Shown here: positions 28,973-38,519 of the stretch, piece after piece
Position numbering within the stretch: the stretch's first letter is position 1
How the letters are laid out: every line of letters starts with the position of its first letter
NCBI RefSeq assembly: GCF_036227485.1
Contig: NZ_CP109479.1
Location: 6,386,001 to 6,450,000, forward strand
Source of the DNA: Streptomyces sp. NBC_01451
Lineage (GTDB): Bacteria; Actinomycetota; Actinomycetes; Streptomycetales; Streptomycetaceae
Length of the DNA stretch: 64,000 bases
Direction: 5' to 3'
The notes under the pieces: model-generated
What the model saw: the letters and a program-made list of their open reading frames with translations, nothing else
What the model was told of the DNA's origin: nothing
The model's database searches: none
Made by a program: the position numbers and the translations under genes

Positions 28973-29392
28973 TTGCGGCATACCTACCACTGCCCGCTGC
29001 GCTGGGCGGACATGGACGCGTACGGCCACGTCAACAACGTGGTCTTCCTCCGCTATCTGGAGGAAGCCCGTATCGACTTCCTGTTCCGCCCGGACAAGGA
29101 TTTCCAGCAGGGGTCCGTGGTGGCACGCCATGAGATCGACTACAAACGGCAGTTGGTCCACCGGCACACGCCCGTGGACATCGAGTTGTGGGTCACGGAG
29201 ATAAGAGCGGCGTCCTTCACGCTCACCTACGAGGTCAAGGACCCGGACCAGGTCTACGTCCAGGCCTCGACGGTCGTCGTGCCCTTCGACTTCGCGACGC
29301 AGCGCCCGCGCCGCATCACCTCCGAGGAACGGGAGTTCCTGGCGGAGTACATGGACGCGGACGACGCCGAGGGCGGGGCCGTCGCCGCATGA
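28973..29392 (+). CDS. Acyl-CoA thioesterase (hotdog fold, 4HBT-type)
   Basis: A 139-residue single hotdog domain with the catalytic-type motif RWADMDAYGHVNNVVFLRYLEE. The Asp in this motif is the usual active residue. It would hydrolyse acyl-CoA esters; the substrate is unknown. It starts with TTG at 28973, 6 nt after ettA, and shares an ATGA overlap with the next gene, so the three are an operon. Confidence 0.9.
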   Translation: MRHTYHCPLRWADMDAYGHVNNVVFLRYLEEARIDFLFRPDKDFQQGSVVARHEIDYKRQLVHRHTPVDIELWVTEIRAASFTLTYEVKDPDQVYVQASTVVVPFDFATQRPRRITSEEREFLAEYMDADDAEGGAVAA

Positions 29393-30081
29393 CGGTTCTG
29401 CATCTCGCCGACGAGGGGGAGGCGGCCGATCTCGCCGCCTTCCTCGCCCGGCTGCTCCACTACGACCGCGGGGCAGCGGTCCGCCTCCAGGCGGCCGGTA
29501 CCGCGCTCGCCGTGTTCGGGCGGCCCCCGTCCTTCGAGGTTCTCGCGATCCGCGCGGCCAGGCTCGCCAAGCCGTACGAGAACGGCCTGGCCGTCGCCCT
29601 CGACGTCACCGTGTCGGCCGGTGAGCTCCTGGAGACGGTCGACGAGCCGGCCGCCACCCTCACCGTCCCCGGGGCCGTCACCGGGCCGCCCTGGGCCGGG
29701 GTGCTGCCTCCGCGCGGCGGCTGGCGACCGGAGGCCGGCCTGCCCGGACCGGACGCGCTGCGCGCCATGGTCGCCGCGGCGGTCGCCGAATTCCGGGCCC
29801 GTACGCAGGAGTTGACGCCCGAGCTGCGTACCCGTGCCGAACTCGACCGGATCGGACGGGAGATCTGGTCCCGGACGGTGGGGGACACCCACCTGCCCGT
29901 ACGGGCCGTGCACGCGGCGCAGTCCCTGGGCTTCCTGCGGCCGGCCCAGGGTGCCCGGGCGTCCGGCGCGGCGCCGCTCGCGCTGGTCTCGTCGGGGCCC
30001 TGGCTGCGGCTGCGCACGCCGTACGGCTCGATCGTCGTACGCAGGGCGGGACTAGGGGCGCTGGACGTCAGCGTCCGCTGA
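29389..30081 (+). CDS. Conserved hypothetical protein, third gene of the ettA operon
   Basis: 230 residues, soluble and Ala/Leu/Arg-rich, with no recognised domain. It starts at an ATG overlapping the thioesterase stop (ATGA at 29389-29392), which indicates coupled translation. A helical segment at about residues 115-165 includes LRTRAELDRIGREIWSRTVG. I do not recognise the family. Confidence 0.75.
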   Translation: MTVLHLADEGEAADLAAFLARLLHYDRGAAVRLQAAGTALAVFGRPPSFEVLAIRAARLAKPYENGLAVALDVTVSAGELLETVDEPAATLTVPGAVTGPPWAGVLPPRGGWRPEAGLPGPDALRAMVAAAVAEFRARTQELTPELRTRAELDRIGREIWSRTVGDTHLPVRAVHAAQSLGFLRPAQGARASGAAPLALVSSGPWLRLRTPYGSIVVRRAGLGALDVSVR

Positions 30082-30088
30082 GAGCCGC

Positions 30089-30493
30089 TCAGCTCTCGGT
30101 GTTGACCATCGAGGCCGCCGCGTACGTCAGGTAGTTCCACAGCGTCCGCTCGTGTTCCTCGGACAGGCCGAGCTCCTCGACGGCGACGCGCATGTGCTTC
30201 AGCCACGCGTCGTGCGCGGCCCGGTCGACGGCGAAGGGGGCGTGGCGCATCCGCAGCCGGGGATGACCGCGGTTCTCGCTGTACGTCGTGGGGCCGCCCC
30301 AGTACTGGATCAGGAACAGCGTGAACCGCTCCTCGGCCGGGCCCAGGTCCTCCTCCGGGTACATGGGCCGCAGCAGCGGGTCCTCGGCGACACCCTCGTA
30401 GAACCGGTGCACGAGGCGCCGGAAGGTCTCCTCGCCACCGACCTGCTCGTAGAAGGTCTGCTCCTGAAGCGTGCCGCGCGGAATCTCGTTCAC
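30089..30493 (-). CDS. glbO: Truncated haemoglobin (group II, GlbO-like)
   Basis: 134 residues with the 2/2 globin fold. Features are FYEQVGGEETFRRLVHRFYEG at the start, the glycine-rich turn, the EYWGGP-like segment YWGGPTTYSE, the distal region, and a proximal His in RHAPFAV. It likely handles oxygen or nitric oxide chemistry. The GTG at 30493 is preceded by a weak GAGG. It is convergent with the ettA operon, ending 8 nt from it. Confidence 0.93.
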   Translation of the reverse strand: MNEIPRGTLQEQTFYEQVGGEETFRRLVHRFYEGVAEDPLLRPMYPEEDLGPAEERFTLFLIQYWGGPTTYSENRGHPRLRMRHAPFAVDRAAHDAWLKHMRVAVEELGLSEEHERTLWNYLTYAAASMVNTES

Positions 30494-30717
30494 GTCGGTT
30501 TGGCCTCACAAATGTCGCTCTGGTCGGCCCCAGGCTCTTTCTGCCGGGGGTCCGGGGGTTGTCCCCCGGAAGATGCAGCACCCCACCATGGTCTCAGACA
30601 AGGGGACCGAGGACTCAAGGCCTAGGACCGCCCCCTCCGGGTCGCGCCGAGCGGCCGGTTCCGTTCCGGCCGGTATCGGCGCTCGCGTCCCGGCCCGGGG
30701 CGCAGGACAGTGGACGT

Positions 30718-31713
30718 ATGAGCACGCACGCTGTCCACGAGGGCAGGGACGACGACCTCGACGACCTCGCCGCCTCGGCGCGGGCGGAGCTCGTGCGGGT
30801 GATCGGGGCGAGCGGGGCCTGGGACGGCGACCCCGTCTGGCGGGAGGCGTTCGAGGCGGTGCCGCGGCATCTGTTCGTGCCGTACTACTACGCCGGTGCC
30901 GTGTCCGGCCGTCAGCGGCTGTGGGGCGGCAGTCCCGACCCGCGCACGCGTGAGCGCTGGATGCGCGGCGCCTACACGGACGCGCCGCTCGCGACCCGGG
31001 TGCGCGACGGCGAGCTGGTCTCCTCCAGCAGCCAGCCCTCGCTCATGGCCCTGATGCTTGCCGAACTGGAGGTCGAGGACGGGCACAACGTGCTGGAGAT
31101 CGGTACCGGTACGGGATACAACGCGGCGCTGCTCGCCCACCGCCTCGGCGACGCGCTCGTCACGACGGTCGATCTCGACCCGGAGATCACCGAGTCGGCC
31201 CGTCGGCATCTGGCCGCCGCCGGACACCGCCCGGTGGTCGTCACCGGCGACGGCGCCCGGGGAGTGCCCGAGCGCGGCCCCTTCGACCGGATCATCGCGA
31301 CCTGCACGCTCAGCTCGGTCCCGCGCGCGTGGCTCGCCCAGTGCCGCCCCGGCGCCCGCGTCCTGACACCGTTCGCCACCGGCCTGGCCGCCCTCACCGT
31401 CGTCGATGCCGAGCACGCGGAGGGCCGCTTCCTGCACACGTCCGCCTATTTCGTGCCGTTGCGCGGGGGCAGTCGGCCGGGGCCCGCGGCCCCGTACCTG
31501 GGCGCGCTCCCGGCCCGGGCACGCGAGCACGAACTCCTCCGGTTCCTGATGGCGCTCACCCGGGGCACCCTCGACCCGCAGGAGGCGTACGCGCTGTGGG
31601 AGCACGAGGACCGGCCGGTGCGGGAGCGGTACGGGATCACCGTCAGCGGCGACCAGGAGTGGGCCTGGCTGGACGAACCCACCGGTCCGTACGCCTGGCC
31701 CCTGCCCGTCTGA
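30718..31713 (+). CDS. Protein-L-isoaspartate O-methyltransferase-like SAM methyltransferase
   Basis: 331 residues of the PCMT family. The N-terminal part contains VPRHLFVP, followed by a SAM-binding Rossmann core with VLEIGTGTGYNAALL at about residue 125 and VVVTGDGARGVPE. A C-terminal extension is typical of Streptomyces PCMT-like proteins, whose substrate is not known and may differ from isoaspartate. The ATG at 30718 has AGGA about 8 nt upstream. Confidence 0.88.
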   Translation: MSTHAVHEGRDDDLDDLAASARAELVRVIGASGAWDGDPVWREAFEAVPRHLFVPYYYAGAVSGRQRLWGGSPDPRTRERWMRGAYTDAPLATRVRDGELVSSSSQPSLMALMLAELEVEDGHNVLEIGTGTGYNAALLAHRLGDALVTTVDLDPEITESARRHLAAAGHRPVVVTGDGARGVPERGPFDRIIATCTLSSVPRAWLAQCRPGARVLTPFATGLAALTVVDAEHAEGRFLHTSAYFVPLRGGSRPGPAAPYLGALPARAREHELLRFLMALTRGTLDPQEAYALWEHEDRPVRERYGITVSGDQEWAWLDEPTGPYAWPLPV

Positions 31714-31755
31714 CAGCCCTGTTCCCGGCCCGTCTCGGCCCCGTCCCCGGCGGAC

Positions 31756-33135
31756 CTATCCCCGGCGGATCGTGATCGTCGTCCACGCGCCCACGTGCAC
31801 CCGGTCGCCGTCCTGCAGCGGTACGGGGACGAAGGGCTGGATGGGCTCCTCGGAGTTGTTGACCGTCGTGCCGTTCGTCGAGTTCTGGTCGACGACCGCC
31901 CAGCTGCCGTCGGGCTGCTGGACCAGCACCGCGTGCTGGTGCGAGACGCCCGGGTCCTCCGGCGGTACCGCCAGGTCGATGTCCGGGGACTCGCCCGTGG
32001 AGTGACGGCGACGGCCGATCGTGATCTGGTTGCCGGTGAGCGGGCGCCGCTGCTCCGGCGAGTACGCGGGCAGGTTCAGGCCCGCGGCCTCGGGGCCGGA
32101 GCGCTGCATCATCGCCATGAAGTACTCGCGGTCCGGGCCGATCGTGGCGGACCAGGTCAGCGGCTGCTGCCGGCCGTAACCGCCGCCGTGGGCGGGCGGG
32201 GCCTGGGTCGAGCCGGGCTGCGGATAGCCGTAGCCGCCGCCGGAGGGCGGGGGAGGCCCGGCCGGTCCGCCGGGACCACCGGAGGGCGGGGAGATGACCC
32301 AGTCGTCGTCACCGCCGCCGTAGCCGCCGCCGGGACCGGTCTGCGGACCACCGGGCCGGCCTGTCTCCTGCGGGAACGCGGGCGGGAAGGGCGGACCGGA
32401 CGGCTGGAACGCCTGCGGAGCGCCACCGGGCCCCTGCGGGCCGCCGGACTGCTGGTAGCCCTGGGGCCCGCCGGAGGTGGGAGGAGGACCGGACTGCTGG
32501 TATCCCTGCGATCCGCCGGGACCGCCGGGCTGGTAGCCCTGCGGCCCACCGGCGGACGTACCACCGGGACCACCGGGGCCACCGGGCGCGCCGGGGGTGG
32601 GACCCGGCGGCGGGGGGACCGGGCGGGACGGCTCGCTGCCGAAGGGCGGGATCGGTTCGGCGGGGCGGTTGATCTGCGACGGGCGCGAGCTCTGGTAGTC
32701 GAACCCGTCACCGCTGCCGTAGGACGGGCCGGGCGGCGGGGACGGGAACCGCTGGCCGGGGCCGGGCCCGCCGGGACCAGCGCCGTACCCCTGTCCCTGT
32801 CCCTGGCCCGGTCCGGGCGCGGGAGGGCGCGGGGCGGCCGGGGTGTACGAGGTCGCCGTGTTCGTCAGGAAGTTCCACCGGCACTCCTCGCAGAACGGAG
32901 CGCCTCCCTCACGCGGGGTGCGGCACTGTGGGCACAGCTCCTGCTCGGCGTCCGGTACGGCGGACAGGTGCGAGCGGCTGCCGGGCGCGCCGGTGGCGGA
33001 ACCCGGCGGCGGATAGCCGTAGCCGGGCGCCGGGGGTGGCGGCGGGGGCGGGGGCACGGCACCGGCCATGCGGTGACCGCAGACCTCGCACCAGTCGTCG
33101 GAACCCGACTGGTGTCCGTTCGGGCAGGTCGGCAT
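31756..33135 (-). CDS. FHA-domain protein with zinc ribbons
   Basis: 459 residues. Two N-terminal zinc-ribbon pairs, C-x2-GH...C-x2-C at about residues 4-22 and C-x2-C...C-x2-C at about 73-90, are followed by a long Pro/Gly-rich linker (about 95-340). The C-terminal FHA domain contains IGRRRHS and SHQHAVL with NSTNGT, and binds phosphothreonine. It probably reads kinase output of the upstream PknG. It is the last gene of the leftward operon. The ATG at 33135 has GAGAGGGGGAAG upstream. Confidence 0.92.
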   Translation of the reverse strand: MPTCPNGHQSGSDDWCEVCGHRMAGAVPPPPPPPPAPGYGYPPPGSATGAPGSRSHLSAVPDAEQELCPQCRTPREGGAPFCEECRWNFLTNTATSYTPAAPRPPAPGPGQGQGQGYGAGPGGPGPGQRFPSPPPGPSYGSGDGFDYQSSRPSQINRPAEPIPPFGSEPSRPVPPPPGPTPGAPGGPGGPGGTSAGGPQGYQPGGPGGSQGYQQSGPPPTSGGPQGYQQSGGPQGPGGAPQAFQPSGPPFPPAFPQETGRPGGPQTGPGGGYGGGDDDWVISPPSGGPGGPAGPPPPSGGGYGYPQPGSTQAPPAHGGGYGRQQPLTWSATIGPDREYFMAMMQRSGPEAAGLNLPAYSPEQRRPLTGNQITIGRRRHSTGESPDIDLAVPPEDPGVSHQHAVLVQQPDGSWAVVDQNSTNGTTVNNSEEPIQPFVPVPLQDGDRVHVGAWTTITIRRG

Positions 33136-33176
33136 GTCGGCGCTTCCCCCTCTCCTCTTCGCAACGTTTTGTTCGG

Positions 33177-34523
33177 TTACTTCTTTACACGAACAGTCTT
33201 TGTGGACCGTGTCTCGAGCGTCATCTCGTCGGCCTCTTCGACCTTCGCCTTCAGTCGCACAGTACCTGCCGCGGCGTCGACCACGTCCACCACCTTCGCA
33301 AGCAGTTTCGCAGTATCCGCGTTTCCGGAGGCACTGGCGAGCTGAACGGCCCTTCCCAGCTTGGCGGTTGCGCCGTCGACATCGCCCGCTTTGCGGGCAT
33401 CGAGTCCCTGCTGGATGACCTGTGCCAGTTCGGCCTGACCCGTGTAGTGCGCGACCTGCGGGTTGATCGACGTCGAGGCCGCCATGTCGTCGGTCCACAC
33501 GGCCCGTACGAGGCCCTGCGCGCCGAGGTTCTGGGCGCTGCCGTCGGGCTGCGGGATCACCAGGGAGACACGGGCGGCCAGCATCTCCTGGCCCAGGCCG
33601 GCGGAGGGCACCTCGACGCACACGTGGTAGTCGCGGGACTCGTCCCCCCAGGAGCCGGTGGGGTAGTCACCGGCGCGCGGCCCGGCCTCCGTGCGGCGGT
33701 CGGTCAGCTCCGCGACGGTGGGTGCCACCTGCTTGACGAACTTGATCTCCGTGCCGACCGGGGTCCACAGCCGCAGCGCGACGTCCGCGACCTCCTTGCC
33801 CATGGCCGTCTCCATCATCTGCGTGAAGTCGGCGGAGAGGCCGGCCGGGTCGGCGACGATGTCGGCGGTGCCCAGCAGCGCGGAGGCGATGGCGGTGACC
33901 TCCTTGACCTCCCAGTCGGTGCCCACGCCCCGCGCGTCGCAGGTGAAGCGGCCGGCGCAGGAGTCCAGGGCGGCCTTCAGGTCCTCCGGCGACTCGTGCT
34001 CGTTGCGGCCGTCGGTGAGCAGGATGCCGTGCCGGATGGCGACCTCGGACGAGGACAGCAGCCGGTCGGCGAGGCGCAGCCAGGTGCCGATGGCCGTGCC
34101 GCCGCCCGCGCTCAGCCGGCGCAGCGCCTGCTTGGCCTGCTCGCGGCTGGCGGCGTCGGCGACCGCGAGCCGCCCGCCGCCCGGATAGACCTCCTTGGCG
34201 ACGTGTGTGCCGCCGATCACCGTGAAGTGGACACCGTCGCGCACGGCGTCGATCGCGGCGGCCGTCGCCTCCCTGGCGCCCCGCATCTTGGTCGGCGGGT
34301 AGTCCATCGAGCCGGAGCAGTCGACCATGATCGCCACGGCCGCGTCCGGACCCCGGCCCGGTGAGTAGAGGTGGGGTGCCGGGACGCCGGTGCCGACCGT
34401 GCCGCCACCGGTCGCGGTGACCGTCACGATCGCGCTGACCTCACGGCCGCCGTCGGGCAGATACTCGTTCTGGTAGACGTCGACCGAGAACTGCGGCACG
34501 TTCGACTTCGAGAAATTGGCCAT
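33177..34523 (-). CDS. vWA-domain protein
   Basis: 448 residues with a von Willebrand factor A domain at about residues 60-230. It has a complete MIDAS site: DCSGSM, the Thr in GGGTAIG, and the Asp in LLTDGRNE. Beta and helical segments follow. It has no signal peptide, so it acts in the cytoplasm, probably as a Mg-dependent protein-binding scaffold in the PknG pathway. The ATG at 34523 has GAGGGGGAG upstream. Confidence 0.92.
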   Translation of the reverse strand: MANFSKSNVPQFSVDVYQNEYLPDGGREVSAIVTVTATGGGTVGTGVPAPHLYSPGRGPDAAVAIMVDCSGSMDYPPTKMRGAREATAAAIDAVRDGVHFTVIGGTHVAKEVYPGGGRLAVADAASREQAKQALRRLSAGGGTAIGTWLRLADRLLSSSEVAIRHGILLTDGRNEHESPEDLKAALDSCAGRFTCDARGVGTDWEVKEVTAIASALLGTADIVADPAGLSADFTQMMETAMGKEVADVALRLWTPVGTEIKFVKQVAPTVAELTDRRTEAGPRAGDYPTGSWGDESRDYHVCVEVPSAGLGQEMLAARVSLVIPQPDGSAQNLGAQGLVRAVWTDDMAASTSINPQVAHYTGQAELAQVIQQGLDARKAGDVDGATAKLGRAVQLASASGNADTAKLLAKVVDVVDAAAGTVRLKAKVEEADEMTLETRSTKTVRVKK

Positions 34524-34625
34524 GCGTGCTTCGCTCCCCCTCGAAAACCCCACATCCGTGGAGCAGTGACTGTATGCGGACCAGTCCCCTCCGGTCCTGC
34601 TGCGGACACCCCCGTGTCAGTGCCC

Positions 34626-36023
34626 TCAGGCCGATCCTGCCCCCTGCGACGGGGCGGGGAACGGCACGACGGCCACTGTTACGTTGTCGTGGCCCCCGCC
34701 GTCGAGAGCGTGGCCGACCAGGACCCGGGCGGCGTGCAGCGGGCGTGCGGCGGCGTCCGGCGGGAGAACCTCCGCCAGCTCGTCCGCGGCCTCCGCGTAG
34801 TTCCACAGCCCGTCCGTGCACACCACCACCACACCCGGCCGGTCCGGCTTGAAGGAAGCGGTGTGCGGCTCCAGCTCGTACGCGTCCGCGCCGAGCCAGC
34901 CCGTGATGGCGTGGGCGCGCTCGTCGGCGTACGCCTCCGCCTCGTTCATCAGGCCCGCGGCGACCATCTGCGCGGCCCACGAGTCGTCCTCGGTGAGCCG
35001 GGCGGGGGCGGTGGAGCGGTCCAGCGGGACCCAGTAGGCGCGGCTGTCGCCGACCCAGCCCACGACCAGGAGCGTCGGGGTGACCACGGAGCCCACCAGG
35101 GTGCAGGCCGGGGAGTTCTGGTGCGGGGCGTGCTCACGGGCCCCGCCGGGCTCGTCCGCCAGCGCGTTCACGGCGTGCGAGGCGGCGATGATCGCGTCGT
35201 GCATCGCCTGCTGCGGGTGGGTGCCCAGGGGCAGGGCCGCCATCAGGGAGTCGCCGGCCGCCCGGGACGCGGCGAGCGAGGCCTCGTCGGGGCGGGTCGC
35301 CGAGGAGACGCCGTCGCAGACGATCGCGACCAGCGCGGGCGCGCGGTCGGGCAACGTGGTGTGGGAGATCGCGTACGCGTCCTCGTTGCGGTGGTGGCGC
35401 AGGCCCCGGTCGGTGACCGCGGCGAGCGGGCCGACCTCGTCCTCCATGTGGTCGCGTTCGCGCGGCTGGGCGTGCCCGCAGTTCTCGCAGTAGCCGTCGG
35501 TGTCGACCCGGCCCGCCCGGCAGGCCACGCACACCTTGGTGCCGGCCGGGGGCGTCGCCGCCGCGGCGGGACGCGGGGCGGGCGCCTGGAGCGGGTACTC
35601 GTCGATCTCGCCGCCGGCGGGCCGGTCGAACCGTACGCCGGTGGCCGGGGAGACCGGCGATCCCGTGGGCGGCGGACCGGGCATCGGCGGCCGGCCGGGC
35701 ACCGGCGGGAGCGCGGTACCGCCCGAGTCGGTGCCCGGGAGGTCGGTGGCCAGGTGCATCGGCGCCGGGATGCCGGAACTGCTGGTCTCGGGTGCGTGGG
35801 GCCAGTCCACGGAAGCGGCCTCCGGAGGCGGGTGCGGCGCGGACGCGAGGGCGCCGCTCAGGGTGAGCGTCGGGGAGTCACCGGGACGCGGGGGGACGGC
35901 CGACAGGTCGTACCCGCACGCGCCGCAGAACCGGTCGCCCGATTCGAGCGGCTCCTCGCAGTTCGGGCACCGGGACAGTGCCGTCGGCTGGGGTGGCTGA
36001 GGTGGCTGTGGCATCTGGGACAT
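34626..36023 (-). CDS. PP2C-family Ser/Thr phosphatase with zinc ribbons
   Basis: 465 residues. N-terminal zinc ribbon CPNCEEPLESGDRFCGACG, Pro-rich linker, a second ribbon CVACRAGRVDTDGYCENCG near 165-190, then a PP2C domain at about 195-460. The PP2C motifs RNEDAY, VCDGVSSA, VGDSRAY and GHDNVTV carry the metal-binding Asp residues. It is the likely antagonist of the kinase immediately upstream: the kinase stop is 3 nt before this ATG, indicating tight coupling. Confidence 0.93.
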   Translation of the reverse strand: MSQMPQPPQPPQPTALSRCPNCEEPLESGDRFCGACGYDLSAVPPRPGDSPTLTLSGALASAPHPPPEAASVDWPHAPETSSSGIPAPMHLATDLPGTDSGGTALPPVPGRPPMPGPPPTGSPVSPATGVRFDRPAGGEIDEYPLQAPAPRPAAAATPPAGTKVCVACRAGRVDTDGYCENCGHAQPRERDHMEDEVGPLAAVTDRGLRHHRNEDAYAISHTTLPDRAPALVAIVCDGVSSATRPDEASLAASRAAGDSLMAALPLGTHPQQAMHDAIIAASHAVNALADEPGGAREHAPHQNSPACTLVGSVVTPTLLVVGWVGDSRAYWVPLDRSTAPARLTEDDSWAAQMVAAGLMNEAEAYADERAHAITGWLGADAYELEPHTASFKPDRPGVVVVCTDGLWNYAEAADELAEVLPPDAAARPLHAARVLVGHALDGGGHDNVTVAVVPFPAPSQGAGSA

Positions 36024-36026
36024 CAA

Positions 36027-38519
36027 CTACACCCACGTCCGGGGGCGGTAACGGTTGGCGCGTTCCACCAGGTCGATCCTCTCCTCGCCGCCCTGCGCGA
36101 GCCGGGCCAGCGTCCGGTACGAGCGTTCCAGCCCGAAGCGCAGACCACGCTCGTCCACGTCACTGCCGAGCAGCACCCGCCCCCCGACGGCAGGAGGGGC
36201 GGAACTCTGGCCATGGGAGAGTATCCAGTCCAGCGCGCAGCCGAGGACTTCCGCCGACAGCTGCTCGCGCCGGACCGCGTCCAGACCGTATCCGCCCAGG
36301 GCCTCCACCTGCCCGGCGGACGCGATCAGATCGTCCAGGAACGGCGCGTCGCCGACGACGGCTGTCCGCTGCCGCAGCCGCGCCCGTACGGCGGCCACGC
36401 GGGCCGCCGTGTAGTGGATCGAGGCCTCCGGAACGGACTCCAGCGTCGCCACGGCGCTGCGCCGGTCGCCCGCCGCCAACTGGACGCGGGCCAGCCCGAA
36501 AGCGGCGCTCACATAGCTCGGGTCGGTCGTCCACACCAGCCGGTAGTACTCGGCGGCGTTGTCGAGCTGCCCGAGCACCTCCGCGCACAGCCCGAGGGCC
36601 AGCTTGGGCGGACTCTCGCCCGGGAAGGCGTCGTAGATCGCGTCGAACGACAGCGCGGCGCCCTCGTGATCGCCCGTCACCAGCGCCGCCACGCCCCGGT
36701 ACCAGACCACCCGCCAGTCGTCGGGCCGGTCCTCCTCCAGTCTGACCAGCGACTCCAGGGCGGTAGCGGCGTCCCCGTTCTCCAGCCGGGCCCGTACCTC
36801 CCGCAGCCGTGTCTCGGTCGACTGGGCCGGCACCACCGCGAGGGCGGCGATCAGCTCCACGGCCGCCGACGCCAGCAGGCCCGCCAGGAAGCCCGCGTTG
36901 GGGTCGGTCGGGTCGACGCGGGGCACGGGCAGCGCGAGCGCGGCGGCACCGGCGTCGACGGCCTTGACGAGACGCGGGGCACCGGTGAGGAGCCTGGTGC
37001 TGCCACCGATGGCGGGAGCGGCCGGGGACGCGGACTTCTTCCGCGGCGCCGTCACCCGCGCCCCCAGCCGCGACACCTCCCCGTCCAGCACGTCGAACAG
37101 CTCCGAGTCCGTGACCTTCACCTCGGGCCCGAACAACGTCGACAGCGCGGGCCGGGCCTGCCCCGTCTGGAGCGACACGACCTCGCGCAGTACGCCCGTC
37201 AGCTGCTCGGACATCTCCTGCGCGGACGCGAACCGGCGGGCCGGGTCGGGGTCGGTGGCGCGGACCAGGAGCCGGTAGAACGACTCGTACTGGCGGAAGA
37301 CCTCGATGTGGTCGGGGTCGGGCAGGGAGTCCACGAACACGTTCGTGTAGCCCTGGAAGTCGAACGTCATGACGGCGAGCGTGCGCGCGACCGTGTACAG
37401 GTCGGACGCGACCGACGGGCCGACCTCCGCGACCTCCGGAGCCTGGTAGCCGACCGTGCCGTAGATGGCCGACTCGTCGTCGTCCATTCTGCGGACCGCG
37501 CCCATGTCGATCAGCTTCAGCTGGTCCTCGGTCTGGATCGCGTTGTCGACCTTGAAGTCGCAGTACAGCAGGTTGCGGCTGTGCAGATGGCCGAGGGCTT
37601 CGAGCGCCTCGATGCCGTACGCGCACGCCTGCTCCACCGGCAGCGGGTCCCGCTTCCCGGCCGCGGTGCGGCGGTCGTTGGCGATCTCCTTCAGCGACTT
37701 GCCGCCGACGTACTCCATGACGATGTAGCCGTCGAGGGAGCCCGTGCGCTGGTCGAGGTGCTCCACGAAGTTGTAGATCCGCACGATGTTGGCGTGCTCG
37801 ATCTCCGCGAGGAAGCGCCGCTCCGAGATCGCGGCGGCCATCGCGTCCTGGTCCCCGGTGTCCAGCAGGCCCTTGAGGACCACCCACCGGTCGGACACGG
37901 CCCGGTCCACGGCGAGGTAGACCCAGCCGAGGCCGCCGTGCGCCAGACAGCCCACCACCTCGTACTGGCCGTGCACGATGTCACCGGTCTGCAGCTTCGG
38001 CACGAACGAGTACGGGTGCCCGCACTTCGTGCAGAACCCCTCCGTGCGCCCCGGCCTGCCCTCGCCGCGCGCCCGCCCCACCGGCGCCCCGCAGTCGGAG
38101 CGCGAGCAGAACCGCTTGCGCTCGGGCACCTCCGGGTTCTCCAGCACCATCGCGCGCGGGTCGGGCCGCGGCACACCCGGCACCTCGACCAGGCCCGCAC
38201 CGAGCCGGCCGCGCCCGGTGGACCCGGCGGTCGAGCCCGAGCTGCGCACCGACACCGAACGGCCCGTCGACTTCCCCGACATGGACCGCGACAGCCGGCC
38301 GGAGACCGAGCGGCGGGACTGCGAGGACCGGGACGTGCGGGAGGTGCGGGCGGAAAGGGCGGACGCGCGGGAACTCGACGAGGACGCGCCGGCCAGGCCG
38401 CCGGCCGACACGACCGGCGCGAGTCCGCACGTGTCGCAGTACAGCTCACCGCCGCCCATGTCCTCGTAGGAGCCCTCGCAGTCGGGCCGCTGGCACTTCT
38501 GCTGTTCGGTTCCGGTCAT
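36027..38519 (-). CDS. pknG: Serine/threonine protein kinase PknG
   Basis: 830 residues. An N-terminal zinc ribbon (CQRPDCEG...CDTCG) and Ser/Arg-rich region precede a rubredoxin-like pair (CSRSDC...CTKCGHPY). The kinase domain lies at about 185-450, with a glycine loop GGLGWVY, Lys in VVLKGL, YCDFKVDN catalytic loop, and DMGA instead of DFG, as in PknG (DLGA there). The C-terminal TPR-like region is at about 570-750. Mycobacterial PknG regulates glutamate metabolism through OdhI/GarA-type FHA proteins. The ATG overlaps the upstream stop by one base (TGATG). Confidence 0.95.
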   Translation of the reverse strand: MTGTEQQKCQRPDCEGSYEDMGGGELYCDTCGLAPVVSAGGLAGASSSSSRASALSARTSRTSRSSQSRRSVSGRLSRSMSGKSTGRSVSVRSSGSTAGSTGRGRLGAGLVEVPGVPRPDPRAMVLENPEVPERKRFCSRSDCGAPVGRARGEGRPGRTEGFCTKCGHPYSFVPKLQTGDIVHGQYEVVGCLAHGGLGWVYLAVDRAVSDRWVVLKGLLDTGDQDAMAAAISERRFLAEIEHANIVRIYNFVEHLDQRTGSLDGYIVMEYVGGKSLKEIANDRRTAAGKRDPLPVEQACAYGIEALEALGHLHSRNLLYCDFKVDNAIQTEDQLKLIDMGAVRRMDDDESAIYGTVGYQAPEVAEVGPSVASDLYTVARTLAVMTFDFQGYTNVFVDSLPDPDHIEVFRQYESFYRLLVRATDPDPARRFASAQEMSEQLTGVLREVVSLQTGQARPALSTLFGPEVKVTDSELFDVLDGEVSRLGARVTAPRKKSASPAAPAIGGSTRLLTGAPRLVKAVDAGAAALALPVPRVDPTDPNAGFLAGLLASAAVELIAALAVVPAQSTETRLREVRARLENGDAATALESLVRLEEDRPDDWRVVWYRGVAALVTGDHEGAALSFDAIYDAFPGESPPKLALGLCAEVLGQLDNAAEYYRLVWTTDPSYVSAAFGLARVQLAAGDRRSAVATLESVPEASIHYTAARVAAVRARLRQRTAVVGDAPFLDDLIASAGQVEALGGYGLDAVRREQLSAEVLGCALDWILSHGQSSAPPAVGGRVLLGSDVDERGLRFGLERSYRTLARLAQGGEERIDLVERANRYRPRTWV

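Noticed and set aside
31795..33345. Plus-strand ORF with Gly/Arg repeats opposite the FHA gene
   Set aside because: It reflects the Pro/Gly linker of the FHA protein read backwards.
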